Positions 40,397 through 50,112 of a stretch of DNA of 58,779 nt are shown here, in pieces. The notes under the pieces were generated by a model. The model ran no database searches. It was not told where the DNA came from and worked only from the letters and a program-made list of their open reading frames with translations. Within the stretch, counting starts at the first letter, position 1. Each line of letters starts with the position of its first letter. Both the position numbers and the translations under genes were made by a program. This DNA comes from Pseudomonadota bacterium (lineage in GTDB: Bacteria; Pseudomonadota; Gammaproteobacteria; GCA-001735895), in contig JADFMY010000004.1 of assembly GCA_022563685.1 (NCBI GenBank), positions 1-58,779 on the forward strand, read 5' to 3'.

Positions 40397-41899
40397 TTAC
40401 GATGGATTACTTAGCGTACGCTTTACGGCATCCTTCCACCCGGCAAGTTTCCGGGTTCTGGTGGCCTCGTCCATGCCCGGGCTGAAACGCCTCTCCAGTC
40501 CCCAGCTTTGCGCGAAATCATCCATGCCGCCATAAAACCCGGTGTGCATACCGGCGAGCCAGGCAGCACCGAGCGCAGTAGTTTCCATCACTTTGGGCCG
40601 GTCGACATCGGCATTGACCAGATCAGAAAGGCGTTGCATGGTCCAGTCGGAAGCCACCATGCCGCCATCGACGCGTAATACCGTGTTACCTGCAGACCCC
40701 CAGTCGCGCTGCATTGCATCCAAAAGATCGCAGGTTTGGTAACACACCGATTCGAGCGTCGCGAGTGCGATTTCAGCGCGCCCGGTACCACGCGATAAAC
40801 CAAAAATCGCACCGCGGCAATCGGCGTCCCAGTAGGGCGCGCCCAGACCGACAAACGCGGGTACCAGGTAGATAGCCTGGGTCTCGTCGGCGCGTGCCGC
40901 AAGCTCACCCGACTGGCTGGCGTGATCGATCAGCCCGATGCCATCGCGCAGCCACTGTACCGCGGCGCCCGCGACAAAAATTGACCCTTCGAGTGCGTAG
41001 CTGGTCTGTCCGTCGAGCTGGTATGCGATCGTCGTCAGTAGCCGGTTGTTGGATACGACAGCCGTATCACCGGTGTTTAACAAGGCGAAGCAGCCGGTAC
41101 CGTAGGTAGACTTCATCATGCCCGGCTCAAAACAGGCTTGCCCGACGGTTGCGGCCTGCTGATCGCCGGCGATACCAGCGACTGGGATGGTTCCGCCAAA
41201 GATCGATTTTTCGGTGAAGCCGAAATCCGCGGCCGAATCCTTTACTTCCGGCAATATCGAGGCAGGTATGTCGAATAGTTGCAGCAGTTCATCGCTCCAG
41301 CAATGCTGGTAGATATCGTACAGCAGGGTACGACTCGCATTGGTCGCGTCGGTCGCGTGTACCTTACCCCCACTCAGGCGCCACAGCAGGAAAGTATCGA
41401 TAGTGCCGAATGCGAGCTCGCCGCGCGAAGCAGCTTCGCGCGCGCCGGGCACCTGATCGAGTATCCAGGCAATTTTGGTGGCTGAAAAATAAGGATCGAG
41501 CAGCAATCCGGTTTTCGCGCTGACCCGCTTTTCGTTGCCGGCGTCGCGCAGTTCCCGGCAAATATCGGAAGTGCGTCGATCCTGCCAGACGATAGCCCGA
41601 TGGATCGGTTTGCCGCTATTACGATCCCAAATCACCGTGGTTTCACGTTGATTGGTAATGCCAATGGCGGCGATATCCGCTGCCTTTGCTCCGACCTGTT
41701 CTAGCGCCTGTCGGCAAGTCGTAACCGTGGTCTGCCAGATAGCTTCCGCATCGTGCTCTACCCATCCCGATTGCGGGTAGTGCTGTTCAAATTCCTGCTG
41801 ACTCACCGCTTTTATCTGATAGTCAGCGTCGAACAGTATCGCGCGTGACGATGTGGTACCCTGATCGATGGCAAGTACATACTTTGTGGCGTGGCTCAT
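40397..41899 (-). CDS. glpK: Glycerol kinase
   Basis: This FGGY kinase phosphorylates glycerol. It has 500 residues. N-terminal [15 protein letters not shown] (phosphate loop), [24 protein letters not shown] and the C-terminal [17 protein letters not shown] are conserved. No glpD, glpF or regulator lies beside it. Its start is divergent from the tetR promoter region. Confidence 0.97.
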   Translation of the reverse strand: MSHATKYVLAIDQGTTSSRAILFDADYQIKAVSQQEFEQHYPQSGWVEHDAEAIWQTTVTTCRQALEQVGAKAADIAAIGITNQRETTVIWDRNSGKPIHRAIVWQDRRTSDICRELRDAGNEKRVSAKTGLLLDPYFSATKIAWILDQVPGAREAASRGELAFGTIDTFLLWRLSGGKVHATDATNASRTLLYDIYQHCWSDELLQLFDIPASILPEVKDSAADFGFTEKSIFGGTIPVAGIAGDQQAATVGQACFEPGMMKSTYGTGCFALLNTGDTAVVSNNRLLTTIAYQLDGQTSYALEGSIFVAGAAVQWLRDGIGLIDHASQSGELAARADETQAIYLVPAFVGLGAPYWDADCRGAIFGLSRGTGRAEIALATLESVCYQTCDLLDAMQRDWGSAGNTVLRVDGGMVASDWTMQRLSDLVNADVDRPKVMETTALGAAWLAGMHTGFYGGMDDFAQSWGLERRFSPGMDEATRTRKLAGWKDAVKRTLSNPS

Positions 41900-42073
41900 T
41901 TTTTTATTACCAACCCATGAACAGGCTAATCATACCGGTAATCGCAAGATTGTCACAAGCAAAGCGCTACGTCTTCTTCTACTGGGGGGCAGTACCAGGT
42001 CCATCCCACCTCTTTCCTTGGGCAAAAAGTTGAAGATCATTTCCTGAAATTTAATAGTTTCACAAAAAACCTA

Positions 42074-42119
42074 TTGACATACATACCGGTCGGTATTATA
42101 AAGCATACCGATTGGTATG
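42074..42119 (+). promoter_or_regulatory. tetR-RND operon promoter with two tandem operators
   Basis: TTGACA (42074-42079) and TATAAA (42097-42102), 17 bp apart, form a near-consensus promoter. Operator 1, ATACCGGTCGGTAT (42083-42096), is a perfect palindrome filling the spacer; operator 2, CATACCGATTGGTATG (42104-42119), follows the -10. Their centres are 22 bp apart, two helical turns, so two repressor dimers would sit on the same face. Both share ATACCGnTnGGTAT. The tetR ATG is 12 bp after operator 2, so the leader would be very short. Confidence 0.85.
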
Positions 42120-42130
42120 TGTGAGACTCA

Positions 42131-42772
42131 ATGAACGATTTAACCGACAACGATGTATATTGGTGGTGCCCGCTGGAAGACCGCGAGCCGGATACGCGGG
42201 GCAAAATTTTATTCGCCGCCTACAAGGAAATCCATAGCCAGGGATTTCAGGCTGCCAGCCTGAGCAACATACTCGCGCATACCGGGGTTACCAAGGGCGC
42301 GCTCTATCACCATTTTCCAAACAAGCTTGAACTGGGATACGCGGTAATCGACGAAGTGATCGCCAAACGCATTGATCTCAGTTTTATCCTGCCGCTGCAA
42401 CATTTCGATCATCCGATCGATGGCATGATCGAACTCATTCGAAACGCGGGTAAAGCTTTTTCGATGACCGATATCGAACTCGGTTGTCCGCTCACCAACC
42501 TGGCGCAGGAAATGGCGCCAATCGACGAAGGATTCAGGATTCGACTGAATTGTATTTACCAAAAATGGCACCGGTCGATCACCGACCTGATGATCGAGGC
42601 GAAGAAATCGGGGCATATTATCGAGCAGATCGACCCCGAAGCCCTCGCGGTAATGATCGTGGCAACCCTGGAAGGTTCGATAGTAGCCGCCAAGGTGGCA
42701 CAGGACCTCAACAAGCTCTACCTTTGTGGTTCTGGCTTGATTCAGTATTTGAAACTGATAAGAAAACAGTAA
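42131..42772 (+). CDS. TetR family transcriptional regulator
   Basis: The protein has 213 residues. The helix-turn-helix is at about 25-70: SLSNILAHTGVTKGALYHHFPNK is the classical AcrR/TetR recognition region. The C-terminal ligand domain has no recognisable ligand. It is the first gene of the export operon (6 bp before the RND gene) and its own promoter holds two palindromic operators, so it almost certainly represses itself and the operon. Confidence 0.93.
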   Translation: MNDLTDNDVYWWCPLEDREPDTRGKILFAAYKEIHSQGFQAASLSNILAHTGVTKGALYHHFPNKLELGYAVIDEVIAKRIDLSFILPLQHFDHPIDGMIELIRNAGKAFSMTDIELGCPLTNLAQEMAPIDEGFRIRLNCIYQKWHRSITDLMIEAKKSGHIIEQIDPEALAVMIVATLEGSIVAAKVAQDLNKLYLCGSGLIQYLKLIRKQ

Positions 42773-42778
42773 TATAAC

Positions 42779-45076
42779 ATGGTTAAAAATTACGCAGAAT
42801 GGGTGATCCGTTACAGGGTAATCACGGTAATCCTCAGCATAATCGTCATTATGGCGATGGGTGCAGGCGCTCAACACCTGACCTTTACCAACGATTACCG
42901 CGTATTTTTCGGCGAAGATAATCCGCAATCGGCTACGGTCGAAAATCTTCAGGATACCTATTCGAAAAATGATAATGTGATGTTTGTGTTGGTGCCCAAA
43001 GATGGCGAAGTGTTTACCAACCACACACTTGAGGCCGTAGCCTGGTTGACCGAGCGCGCCTGGCAGACTCCGCATTCAACCCGTGTCGAGTCGCTGACCA
43101 ATTACCAGCATACTTCTGCCGTAGAAGACGACCTGCTGGTGGAAGACCTCGCCTACGAGCCGGGCGACCTGAGTGCCGACGAGCTTGCTCGCATTCGTGA
43201 CATCGCACTGAATGAACCGGTACTGGTTAACCGCCTGATTTCACCGAAAGCGCACGTGACGGGTATCAACATCAACATCGAATTACCCGGTATCGATCAA
43301 ATTGTCGAAAACCCGGAAGTGGTCGAATTTATCCGCAGTTTGCGCGAGGAATTTCGCCAGGCCTATCCCGATATAGGCGTCAAGCTAACCGGCATCATCA
43401 TGATGAACCAGGCGTTTCCCGAAGCCAGCCAATACGATATGTCCACCCTGTTTCCTTTGATGCTACTGGTTTTTGTCGGCGTGCTGTTTTTCTGGGTCAA
43501 AGGGCTCAGCGGCACCTTCGCGACCTTCGTGATTATTATCTTTTCCATCATCGGCGCGATGGGCATGGCGGGCTGGTTTGGGATTGCGCTCACGCCGCCG
43601 TCGTTTGCGGCGATTATGATTATCCCGACCATGGCAATCGCCGATAGTGTGCATGTGTTGATGAATTATGTACTGGCGATGCAGCGCGGCGAAAGCAAGC
43701 ACGCAGCGATGGTCGACAGTATCCGCATCAATATGCAGCCGGTGTTTCTGACCAGCGTGACGACTGCAATCGGTTTCCTGAGTATGAACTTTTCCGATGC
43801 GCCCCCGTTTCGCGATCTCGGAAATATTGTCGCTATGGGCGTGATGGTCGCGTTCGCCCTGAGTGTCACCTTCCTGCCGGCGGTGATGATGCTTTTGCCG
43901 GGCAGGCAAAAAGCCAGGGAAACCGCTTCCAGTCAGGCAATGGGGCGCTTTGCTGAATTTGTCATCGCCAAACGCTCAAAACTGTTAGTCGGAATGGGCC
44001 TCGCCTGCATCGCGTTAATTTCGTTCGTGCCTCAAAACGAACTCAACGACGATTTCGTCAAATATTTCAGTAAAAAGATCGAATTTCGCCGTGACGCGGA
44101 CTTCGCTTCAAAAAATCTGAGCGGTCTGTATCTGATCGACTATTCACTCGAGTCAGGGATGGATGGCGGTGTGAGCGACCCGGATTTCCAGCGAAATATC
44201 GAAAAATTTGCCAACTGGTATCGCGCACAGCCGGAAGTCATCCATGTCAACGTCATTTCGGACACCTTCAAGCGGCTCAATCGCAGTATGCACGGCGATG
44301 ACCCGTCGTGGTATCGATTGCCCGAAGAGCGGGATCTCGCGGCACAGTATTTATTGCTGTACGAAATGTCGCTGCCCTATGGCCTCGATTTGAATAACCA
44401 GATCAACATCGATAAATCAGCCACGCGCATGACGGCGATGTTGCACAATATGACGACCAAAACGGTGCTCGCGCTCGAAGCGCGGGCGCAGCAATGGTTA
44501 CAGGACAATGTGCAGGCCAGCATGCAAACCGATGGCGCGAGCCCTACCATCATGTTCAGCAATATTGGCGAGCGCAATATCAAGAGCATGCTGCTGGGCA
44601 CCACGGTGGCGCTGATTCTGATTTCAATCATTCTGATTGTCGCGTTAAGATCGTTCAAAATCGGCCTGATCAGCCTGATCCCGAACCTGATTCCGGCGGC
44701 GCTGGCGTTTGGAGCCTGGGGTATCGCGGTCGGACAAATAGGTCTCGCGTTGTCGGTTGTCACCGGCATGACGCTTGGTATCGTGGTGGACGACACGGTG
44801 CATTTCCTGAGTAAGTACCTGCGCGCACGACGTGAAAAAGGCCTGGATGCGCAGGATGCGGTGCGTTATGCCTTCAATACTGTCGGCCTCGCGTTGATTG
44901 TCACTTCCATCGTATTGATTGCGGGATTTACCGTGCTGACTTTCTCGGCATTTCAGTTAAATTCTAATATGGCCTTCATGACCGCGGTGACCATCGTATT
45001 CGCGATCCTGGCCGATTTTTTACTGCTACCCCCACTGTTAATGGCCTTAGATGGCAAGGAGAAAGCCAATGCTTAA
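42779..45076 (+). CDS. RND superfamily (MMPL-type) exporter
   Basis: This 765-residue inner-membrane protein has the 1+5+1+5 helix pattern: helix at about 12-30, periplasmic loop to about 210, helix bundle about 215-370, second loop about 415-610, second bundle about 615-750. The motif DSVHVLMNYV in the first half and its counterpart DDTVHFLSKYLRARREKG in the second are hallmarks of this COG1033 group. It is shorter than AcrB-type drug pumps and needs no adaptor of that type. Together with the next two genes it likely moves a lipid or other hydrophobic cargo to the outer membrane (inference). Confidence 0.9.
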   Translation: MVKNYAEWVIRYRVITVILSIIVIMAMGAGAQHLTFTNDYRVFFGEDNPQSATVENLQDTYSKNDNVMFVLVPKDGEVFTNHTLEAVAWLTERAWQTPHSTRVESLTNYQHTSAVEDDLLVEDLAYEPGDLSADELARIRDIALNEPVLVNRLISPKAHVTGININIELPGIDQIVENPEVVEFIRSLREEFRQAYPDIGVKLTGIIMMNQAFPEASQYDMSTLFPLMLLVFVGVLFFWVKGLSGTFATFVIIIFSIIGAMGMAGWFGIALTPPSFAAIMIIPTMAIADSVHVLMNYVLAMQRGESKHAAMVDSIRINMQPVFLTSVTTAIGFLSMNFSDAPPFRDLGNIVAMGVMVAFALSVTFLPAVMMLLPGRQKARETASSQAMGRFAEFVIAKRSKLLVGMGLACIALISFVPQNELNDDFVKYFSKKIEFRRDADFASKNLSGLYLIDYSLESGMDGGVSDPDFQRNIEKFANWYRAQPEVIHVNVISDTFKRLNRSMHGDDPSWYRLPEERDLAAQYLLLYEMSLPYGLDLNNQINIDKSATRMTAMLHNMTTKTVLALEARAQQWLQDNVQASMQTDGASPTIMFSNIGERNIKSMLLGTTVALILISIILIVALRSFKIGLISLIPNLIPAALAFGAWGIAVGQIGLALSVVTGMTLGIVVDDTVHFLSKYLRARREKGLDAQDAVRYAFNTVGLALIVTSIVLIAGFTVLTFSAFQLNSNMAFMTAVTIVFAILADFLLLPPLLMALDGKEKANA

Positions 45077-45860
45077 CAAAAACGCGATCTTTGCCGCAAT
45101 TCTTACGCTGACGGTATTACCTGCGTTGGTGTTGGCGCAATCTGCCGAACAAAAGGGCCTCGAAATCGCGCAGGCGGCGAAGGCATTCGACCAGGGGTTC
45201 GGCGATTTTACTGCGAATATGACGATGATCCTGAAGTCCAAAAAAGGCAAAACCTCGACCCGCCTGATCCGCATTAAAACGCTCGAGGTAGAAGGCGATG
45301 GCGATAAGAGCCTGTCGATTTTTGATGTGCCGGCGGACGTGAAAGGTACCGCGATGCTGACCTTTTCGCACGGGCTCGAACCGGATGACCAGTGGTTATA
45401 CCTGCCGGCCCTGAAAAAGGTAAAACGCATCAGTTCGCGCAACAAGTCAGGGCCTTTTATGGGCAGCACCTTCGCCTTTGAAGACCTGGGTTCGCAGGAA
45501 ATCGAAAAATACAGTTACAAATTTTTACGCGAGGAATCCTGTGGTGACTGGGAGTGTTACGTGATCGAACGCAAACCTGCTTACAAATATTCGGGTTATA
45601 CCAGCCAGATAGCCTGGCTCGACAAGGAAGCCTACCGGCTCGTCAAGGTGGATTTTTATGACCGCAAGAAAGCCCTGTTAAAAACCCTGATCGCGAGTGA
45701 TTTCCAGCAGTACCTCGGACACTACTGGCGCCCCGGCAAGATGGAGATGAAGAATCATTTAACCGGTAAAAGCACCACCCTCGAATGGACCAATTATGAA
45801 TTTAAAACCGGCCTCACTGATCGGGATTTTCGCTCGCAAGCCCTGAAACGGCTGAAATAG
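45069..45860 (+). CDS. LolA-like outer-membrane lipoprotein-sorting protein
   Basis: The protein has 263 residues from the ATG at 45069, with AAGGAG eight bases upstream; an in-frame ATG at 45051 lies inside the pump gene and would spoil the signal peptide. The signal peptide (about 1-22, ending LVLAQ) is followed by a LolA-like barrel with GTAMLTFSHG and LYLPALKKVKRISSRNKSGPFMGS, typical of the family paired with MMPL pumps. It overlaps the pump gene by eight bases, supporting joint function as a periplasmic carrier. Confidence 0.88.
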   Translation: MLNKNAIFAAILTLTVLPALVLAQSAEQKGLEIAQAAKAFDQGFGDFTANMTMILKSKKGKTSTRLIRIKTLEVEGDGDKSLSIFDVPADVKGTAMLTFSHGLEPDDQWLYLPALKKVKRISSRNKSGPFMGSTFAFEDLGSQEIEKYSYKFLREESCGDWECYVIERKPAYKYSGYTSQIAWLDKEAYRLVKVDFYDRKKALLKTLIASDFQQYLGHYWRPGKMEMKNHLTGKSTTLEWTNYEFKTGLTDRDFRSQALKRLK

Positions 45861-45865
45861 AGTCG

Positions 45866-47050
45866 ATGATTCGAGGCTTGATTTCGATCCTGCTGGGCGC
45901 TTTTGCGGGCTTGTCGGCAGCGCAGGAGTTCTCAGGCAATATTGCCGCCGAATCGCTGACATTCAGCGAGTCGGGACTCGATCCGAGGCAGATGGACGAC
46001 AACATAACGTTGTCGTTCAAGCCTAAATGGACGGGCGACTGGAACCATGGCGACGATGCCTGGAGTGCCGAGCTATTCCTGCGCGCGGACGACAGGGATG
46101 ACGGGCGTGAGCACTTCGATATTCGCGAGTTTTATTGGTTGCACCTCGATGGCGATAATGAGTGGCGTGTCGGTATCAATACCATGTTTTGGGGTGTCAC
46201 CGAATCGCAACACCTGGTCGATGTGATCAACCAGATCGATCAGGTCGAGGGCGTCGATGGGGAAGACAAACTCGGACAGCCGATGGTGCATTTAAAACAT
46301 TACGAAGACTGGGGTGTGCTCGATTTCCTGGTACTGCCCGGATTTCGCGAACGCACATTTCGGGGGGTCGGAGGGCGCCCGCGACTACCCCTGGTGGTGG
46401 ATACCGATCAGGTGCTGTATGAATCGTCCGATAAAGATAAGCACGTCGATTTAGCCATCCGATTTTCGCAAACCTACGACGATCTCGATCTTGGCATCTC
46501 GCTATTCAAAGGGACCAACCGCGATCCGCAATTGTTACCGGGTATCGATAGTAACGGCAATAATGTATTGATCCCGCGATACATCCAGATGACCCAGCTT
46601 GGGCTGGATGTGCAACTGATTTACGAGGACTGGATCTGGAAACTGGAGTTGATTCATCGCGATACGAAAGCGCCGTCATTCCAGGCTTTGACTGGCGGCT
46701 TCGAATACACTTTTTACGGCATTTTTGAAACCGACATCGACCTGGGCAGTATTGCGGAATATTCCTACGATAGCCGTGATCCGGGTGACCGGGGTGTGTT
46801 TGATCGCGATTTGTTCCTGGGCGCAAGACTGGCGTTTAACGATGTACAAAGTAGCGAGGTACTTGCCGGAGTATTCTATGATACCGAGAAGGGTAGCCAG
46901 GCGTTCAGGCTCGAAGCTAATCGGCGCATCGGTGATAGCTGGAAGGGCACGATAGAAATGCAGTTATTTTCAAACATCGATCCAGCCGACCCACTCTTCG
47001 CTTTTGCACAAGATGATTTCCTGTTGCTCGAACTGGCGAGATTTTTTTAG
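45866..47050 (+). CDS. Predicted outer-membrane beta-barrel protein
   Basis: The protein has 394 residues. A signal peptide (about 1-19, GLSAAQ) is followed by alternating amphipathic strands rich in aromatic and acidic residues, for example WSAELFLRAD and FDIREFYWLHLDG. It ends LLLELARFF with a C-terminal phenylalanine, the outer-membrane assembly signature. It resembles DUF1302-type proteins coded with RND pumps. It starts five bases after the LolA-like stop and completes a pump-carrier-outer membrane set. Confidence 0.8.
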   Translation: MIRGLISILLGAFAGLSAAQEFSGNIAAESLTFSESGLDPRQMDDNITLSFKPKWTGDWNHGDDAWSAELFLRADDRDDGREHFDIREFYWLHLDGDNEWRVGINTMFWGVTESQHLVDVINQIDQVEGVDGEDKLGQPMVHLKHYEDWGVLDFLVLPGFRERTFRGVGGRPRLPLVVDTDQVLYESSDKDKHVDLAIRFSQTYDDLDLGISLFKGTNRDPQLLPGIDSNGNNVLIPRYIQMTQLGLDVQLIYEDWIWKLELIHRDTKAPSFQALTGGFEYTFYGIFETDIDLGSIAEYSYDSRDPGDRGVFDRDLFLGARLAFNDVQSSEVLAGVFYDTEKGSQAFRLEANRRIGDSWKGTIEMQLFSNIDPADPLFAFAQDDFLLLELARFF

Positions 47051-47174
47051 TCCTGGGAGGGTATAGACGAAGTGCATTACACCGATTAACCGTCGACTCC
47101 GGTAAAAATGCCTTTTATACTTCTTGCTGCTGTCTGATACGATATCTGCCAACCAGGCAAGAGGAGGTTTCAAC

Positions 47175-47978
47175 ATGGGTGCTACCGCTAACGACGTAAT
47201 CGAACAACCCTTTCTTTTGCGTGAAGCCCGGGATGGAATTACCACCCTGACATTGAATCGGCCGCAGCAATACAACCCGCTGTCGAGTGAAATGCTGAGC
47301 GAATTGCAACAGGCGCTGGACGACATCGCCAAGGATGACAGTATACGCGTCATCATCATTGCCGCTCAAGGCAAGGCATTTTGTGCAGGCCACGATTTAA
47401 AACAGATGCGATCCAGCGAAGACAGGGCTTTTCATCAGGCGTTGTTCGAGCAATGCAGCCGGATGATGCTGACGATCAACCAGATTTCGAAACCGGTGAT
47501 TGCGCAGGTGAACGGTATCGCTACCGCGGCGGGTTGCCAACTGGTTGCCGCCTGCGATCTGGCTGTTGCGAGCGAGGCATCGCGCTTCGCCGTATCGGGT
47601 ATCAACGTGGGCCTGTTTTGTTCCACACCGTCTGTTCCACTGAGCCGCAACCTGTCACGCAAACAGGCGATGCATATGCTGTTGACCGGTGATTTCATCG
47701 ATGCGCAGACCGCACTGGATTATGGTTTGGTCAACCAGGTGGTCGCGGATGACGAACTCGAAGAGGCCACCCGGGCGATGGCGCAAAAAATAGTCGCCAA
47801 GTCATCGCTGGCGATATCGCTTGGCAAACAGATGTTTTACCAGCAATTGAATATGGGTCTGGCAGACGCCTATGAATTTGCCGGGGAAAGGATGACTTGC
47901 AATATGGACAGTGAGGACGCGCGCGAGGGTATCGATGCCTTCATAGAGAAGCGCAAGCCGAAGTGGTCCGGGAGATAA
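47175..47978 (+). CDS. Enoyl-CoA hydratase/isomerase family protein
   Basis: The protein has 267 residues from the ATG at 47175, preceded by GAGGAGG; an upstream in-frame start at 47124 is not family-like. Crotonase fold with TLNRPQQYNPLS, FCAGHDLKQM (oxyanion loop) and GIATAAGCQLVAACDLAVAS. At the usual catalytic glutamate region it reads NVGLFCSTPSVPLSR, as in the ECHDC3-like group that seems to lack the hydratase glutamates, so the actual reaction is uncertain. It is followed 16 bp later by an acyl-CoA synthetase. Confidence 0.85.
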   Translation: MGATANDVIEQPFLLREARDGITTLTLNRPQQYNPLSSEMLSELQQALDDIAKDDSIRVIIIAAQGKAFCAGHDLKQMRSSEDRAFHQALFEQCSRMMLTINQISKPVIAQVNGIATAAGCQLVAACDLAVASEASRFAVSGINVGLFCSTPSVPLSRNLSRKQAMHMLLTGDFIDAQTALDYGLVNQVVADDELEEATRAMAQKIVAKSSLAISLGKQMFYQQLNMGLADAYEFAGERMTCNMDSEDAREGIDAFIEKRKPKWSGR

Positions 47979-47994
47979 TACCGCAAGTATTAAT

Positions 47995-49632
47995 ATGAGT
48001 ACCGCCAATCCCTATCAATCCGGGCTGGATAAGAATGCAGCCAATTTTACCCCGCTATCGCCACTGACATTCATCGAGCGGGCGGCTTTTGTCTATCCGA
48101 ACCGGCTCGCCGTGGTCTATGGCGAGCTGCGTCAAAGCTGGTCCGAAACCTATTCCCGTTGCCGTCGGCTCGCGTCAGCACTGAGCCAGCGCGGGGTAGG
48201 AGAGGGTGATACGGTCGCGGTCATGTTGCCGAATATTCCCGCCATGTGCGAGGTTCACTTTGCCGTGCCGATGCTCGGCGCGGTTTTGAATGCGCTCAAT
48301 ATACGCCTTGACGCCGACTCGATAGCCTTCATGCTCAAGCATGGAGAGGCGAAAGTATTACTGACCGACCGCGAATTCTCGTCGACTGTCCAGGCGGCAT
48401 TACAGCAGTTAGACGATAAGCCACTGGTAATCGATGTCGATGATCCCACGCTCGAAGGTGGTGATTTTATCGGCGAGCTGGAGTACGAAGAATTTCTGTT
48501 ACAGGGTGATGAAAATTTTGCGTGGCAGTTGCCGGAAGATGAGTGGCAGGCCATTTCGCTGTGTTACACCTCGGGAACCACGGGAGATCCAAAAGGCGTG
48601 GTGACGCACCATCGTGGTGCGCATTTGAATGCAGTGTCGAATATCATGTCGTGGAATATGTCAGCGTATCCGGTTTACCTGTGGACATTGCCGATGTTTC
48701 ACTGTAATGGCTGGTGTTTCCCCTGGACCATCGCCGCGCTGAACGGCACCAATGTATGCCTGCGTGCGGTGCGGGCCGTCGATATATTCAACTTGATCAA
48801 GCAGGAAAAAGTGACGCACTTATGCGGGGCGCCGATCGTATTGAGCCTGATGGCAAATGCAGAAGACGATTTGAAAAAGGGCATTTCCCACCAGGTGAAT
48901 GTGATGACCGCGGCCTCTGCGCCACCGCCTGCAATATTGGAGGCGATGGAAAAATTAAACTTCAAGGTCACGCACGCCTACGGGCTCACCGAGGTATACG
49001 GTCCCGCGGTCGTGTGCGCCTGGCACGAAGAATGGGATGCCTTGCCGATCACCGAACAGGCCGAATTAAAGGCTCGCCAGGGCGTGCGCTATCCGATGCT
49101 GGAGCAACTCGAAGTACTGGACCCGGAGACCCTCGAACCCGTGCCTCACGATGGCGAAACCGTCGGCGAAATCATGTTCCGCGGTAATATCGTGATGAAA
49201 GGGTATTTAAAGAATTCTCAGGCGACCGAGAAGGCCTTTGACGGCGGATGGTTTCACAGCGGCGACCTCGCGGTGTGCCATGAGGATGGTTATATCGAGA
49301 TTAAGGATCGATCCAAGGACATTATTATTTCGGGGGGAGAAAATATTTCCAGTATCGAAATAGAAAAAACGCTATACCGTCATCCGGCGGTAATGGAGGC
49401 TGCAGTGGTGGCGCGCCCTGACGAGAAATGGGGTGAAACCCCCTGCGCGTTCGTGACGCTACGCGATAATTTTGATCGGGTCAGTGAGAGCGATATTATC
49501 GAGTTTTGCCGTGACAATATGGCCCACTTCAAGGCGCCGAAGAAGGTTGTATTCGGCCCGCTGCAAAAGACATCGACCGGAAAGATCCAGAAATTCGTTC
49601 TGCGCCAGCAGGCTGCGAAATTAAAAACATGA
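47995..49632 (+). CDS. Acyl-CoA synthetase (AMP-forming)
   Basis: This 545-residue ANL superfamily enzyme activates a carboxylic acid to its CoA thioester. ATP motif YTSGTTGDPKGV is near residue 190, AYGLTEVYGP near 330, FHSGDLAVCHEDGY near 420, and the catalytic lysine region TSTGKIQKFVLR at the C-terminus. It resembles medium-chain or methylmercapto/methacrylate-type ligases (DmdB-like), but the substrate cannot be fixed from sequence. It overlaps the next gene by four bases. Confidence 0.88.
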   Translation: MSTANPYQSGLDKNAANFTPLSPLTFIERAAFVYPNRLAVVYGELRQSWSETYSRCRRLASALSQRGVGEGDTVAVMLPNIPAMCEVHFAVPMLGAVLNALNIRLDADSIAFMLKHGEAKVLLTDREFSSTVQAALQQLDDKPLVIDVDDPTLEGGDFIGELEYEEFLLQGDENFAWQLPEDEWQAISLCYTSGTTGDPKGVVTHHRGAHLNAVSNIMSWNMSAYPVYLWTLPMFHCNGWCFPWTIAALNGTNVCLRAVRAVDIFNLIKQEKVTHLCGAPIVLSLMANAEDDLKKGISHQVNVMTAASAPPPAILEAMEKLNFKVTHAYGLTEVYGPAVVCAWHEEWDALPITEQAELKARQGVRYPMLEQLEVLDPETLEPVPHDGETVGEIMFRGNIVMKGYLKNSQATEKAFDGGWFHSGDLAVCHEDGYIEIKDRSKDIIISGGENISSIEIEKTLYRHPAVMEAAVVARPDEKWGETPCAFVTLRDNFDRVSESDIIEFCRDNMAHFKAPKKVVFGPLQKTSTGKIQKFVLRQQAAKLKT

Positions 49633-50099
49633 CCGATATCAACAGCTTGCGACGAATTTTGAGTGAAAACAAGACCGTGGCGATCGTCGGTCTCTCCGCC
49701 GACTGGTCTCGCCCCAGTAACTTCGCGGCCAAGTATCTGCTCGATCGGGATTTTGAGGTGATTCCAGTTAATCCCAAATACGATGAAATACTGGGGCAAA
49801 AGTGTTACCCGGATCTCGAATCTATTCCGCAACAGGTGGGCATAGTCGACCTGTTTCAGAGGGCCGATCGGATAGGCCCCTTTGTAGACTCAGCGATCGC
49901 TATTGGCGCCAGGGTGGTCTGGATGCAGTTGGGCATCGTCAACGAAGAAGCCGCGCAGAAGGCGCGTGATGCCGGGCTGGAAGTGGTGATGAACCGGTGC
50001 ACCAAGATAGAGTATGCCCGGCTGTTTGGCGGGCTCAATACCCTGGGCGTGAATACCAAAATCATTACCTCTAAACGTCCATTGTTTATCAATCCTTAA
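49629..50099 (+). CDS. CoA-binding domain protein (YccU-like)
   Basis: The protein has 156 residues, a Rossmann-like CoA-binding domain: TVAIVGLSADWSRPSNFAAKYL, then EVIPVNPKYDEILGQKCYPDL, IVDLFQRADR, and VVMNRCTKIEYARLFGGL. Function is unknown; YccU-type proteins bind CoA derivatives. Its ATG overlaps the synthetase stop and metY follows 13 bp later. Confidence 0.9.
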   Translation: MTDINSLRRILSENKTVAIVGLSADWSRPSNFAAKYLLDRDFEVIPVNPKYDEILGQKCYPDLESIPQQVGIVDLFQRADRIGPFVDSAIAIGARVVWMQLGIVNEEAAQKARDAGLEVVMNRCTKIEYARLFGGLNTLGVNTKIITSKRPLFINP

Positions 50100-50112
50100 G
50101 CAGAGCAAAATT

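Noticed and set aside
43463-43909. 148-residue minus-strand frame inside the RND pump gene
   Set aside because: Low-complexity His/Arg-rich shadow of a membrane protein gene.
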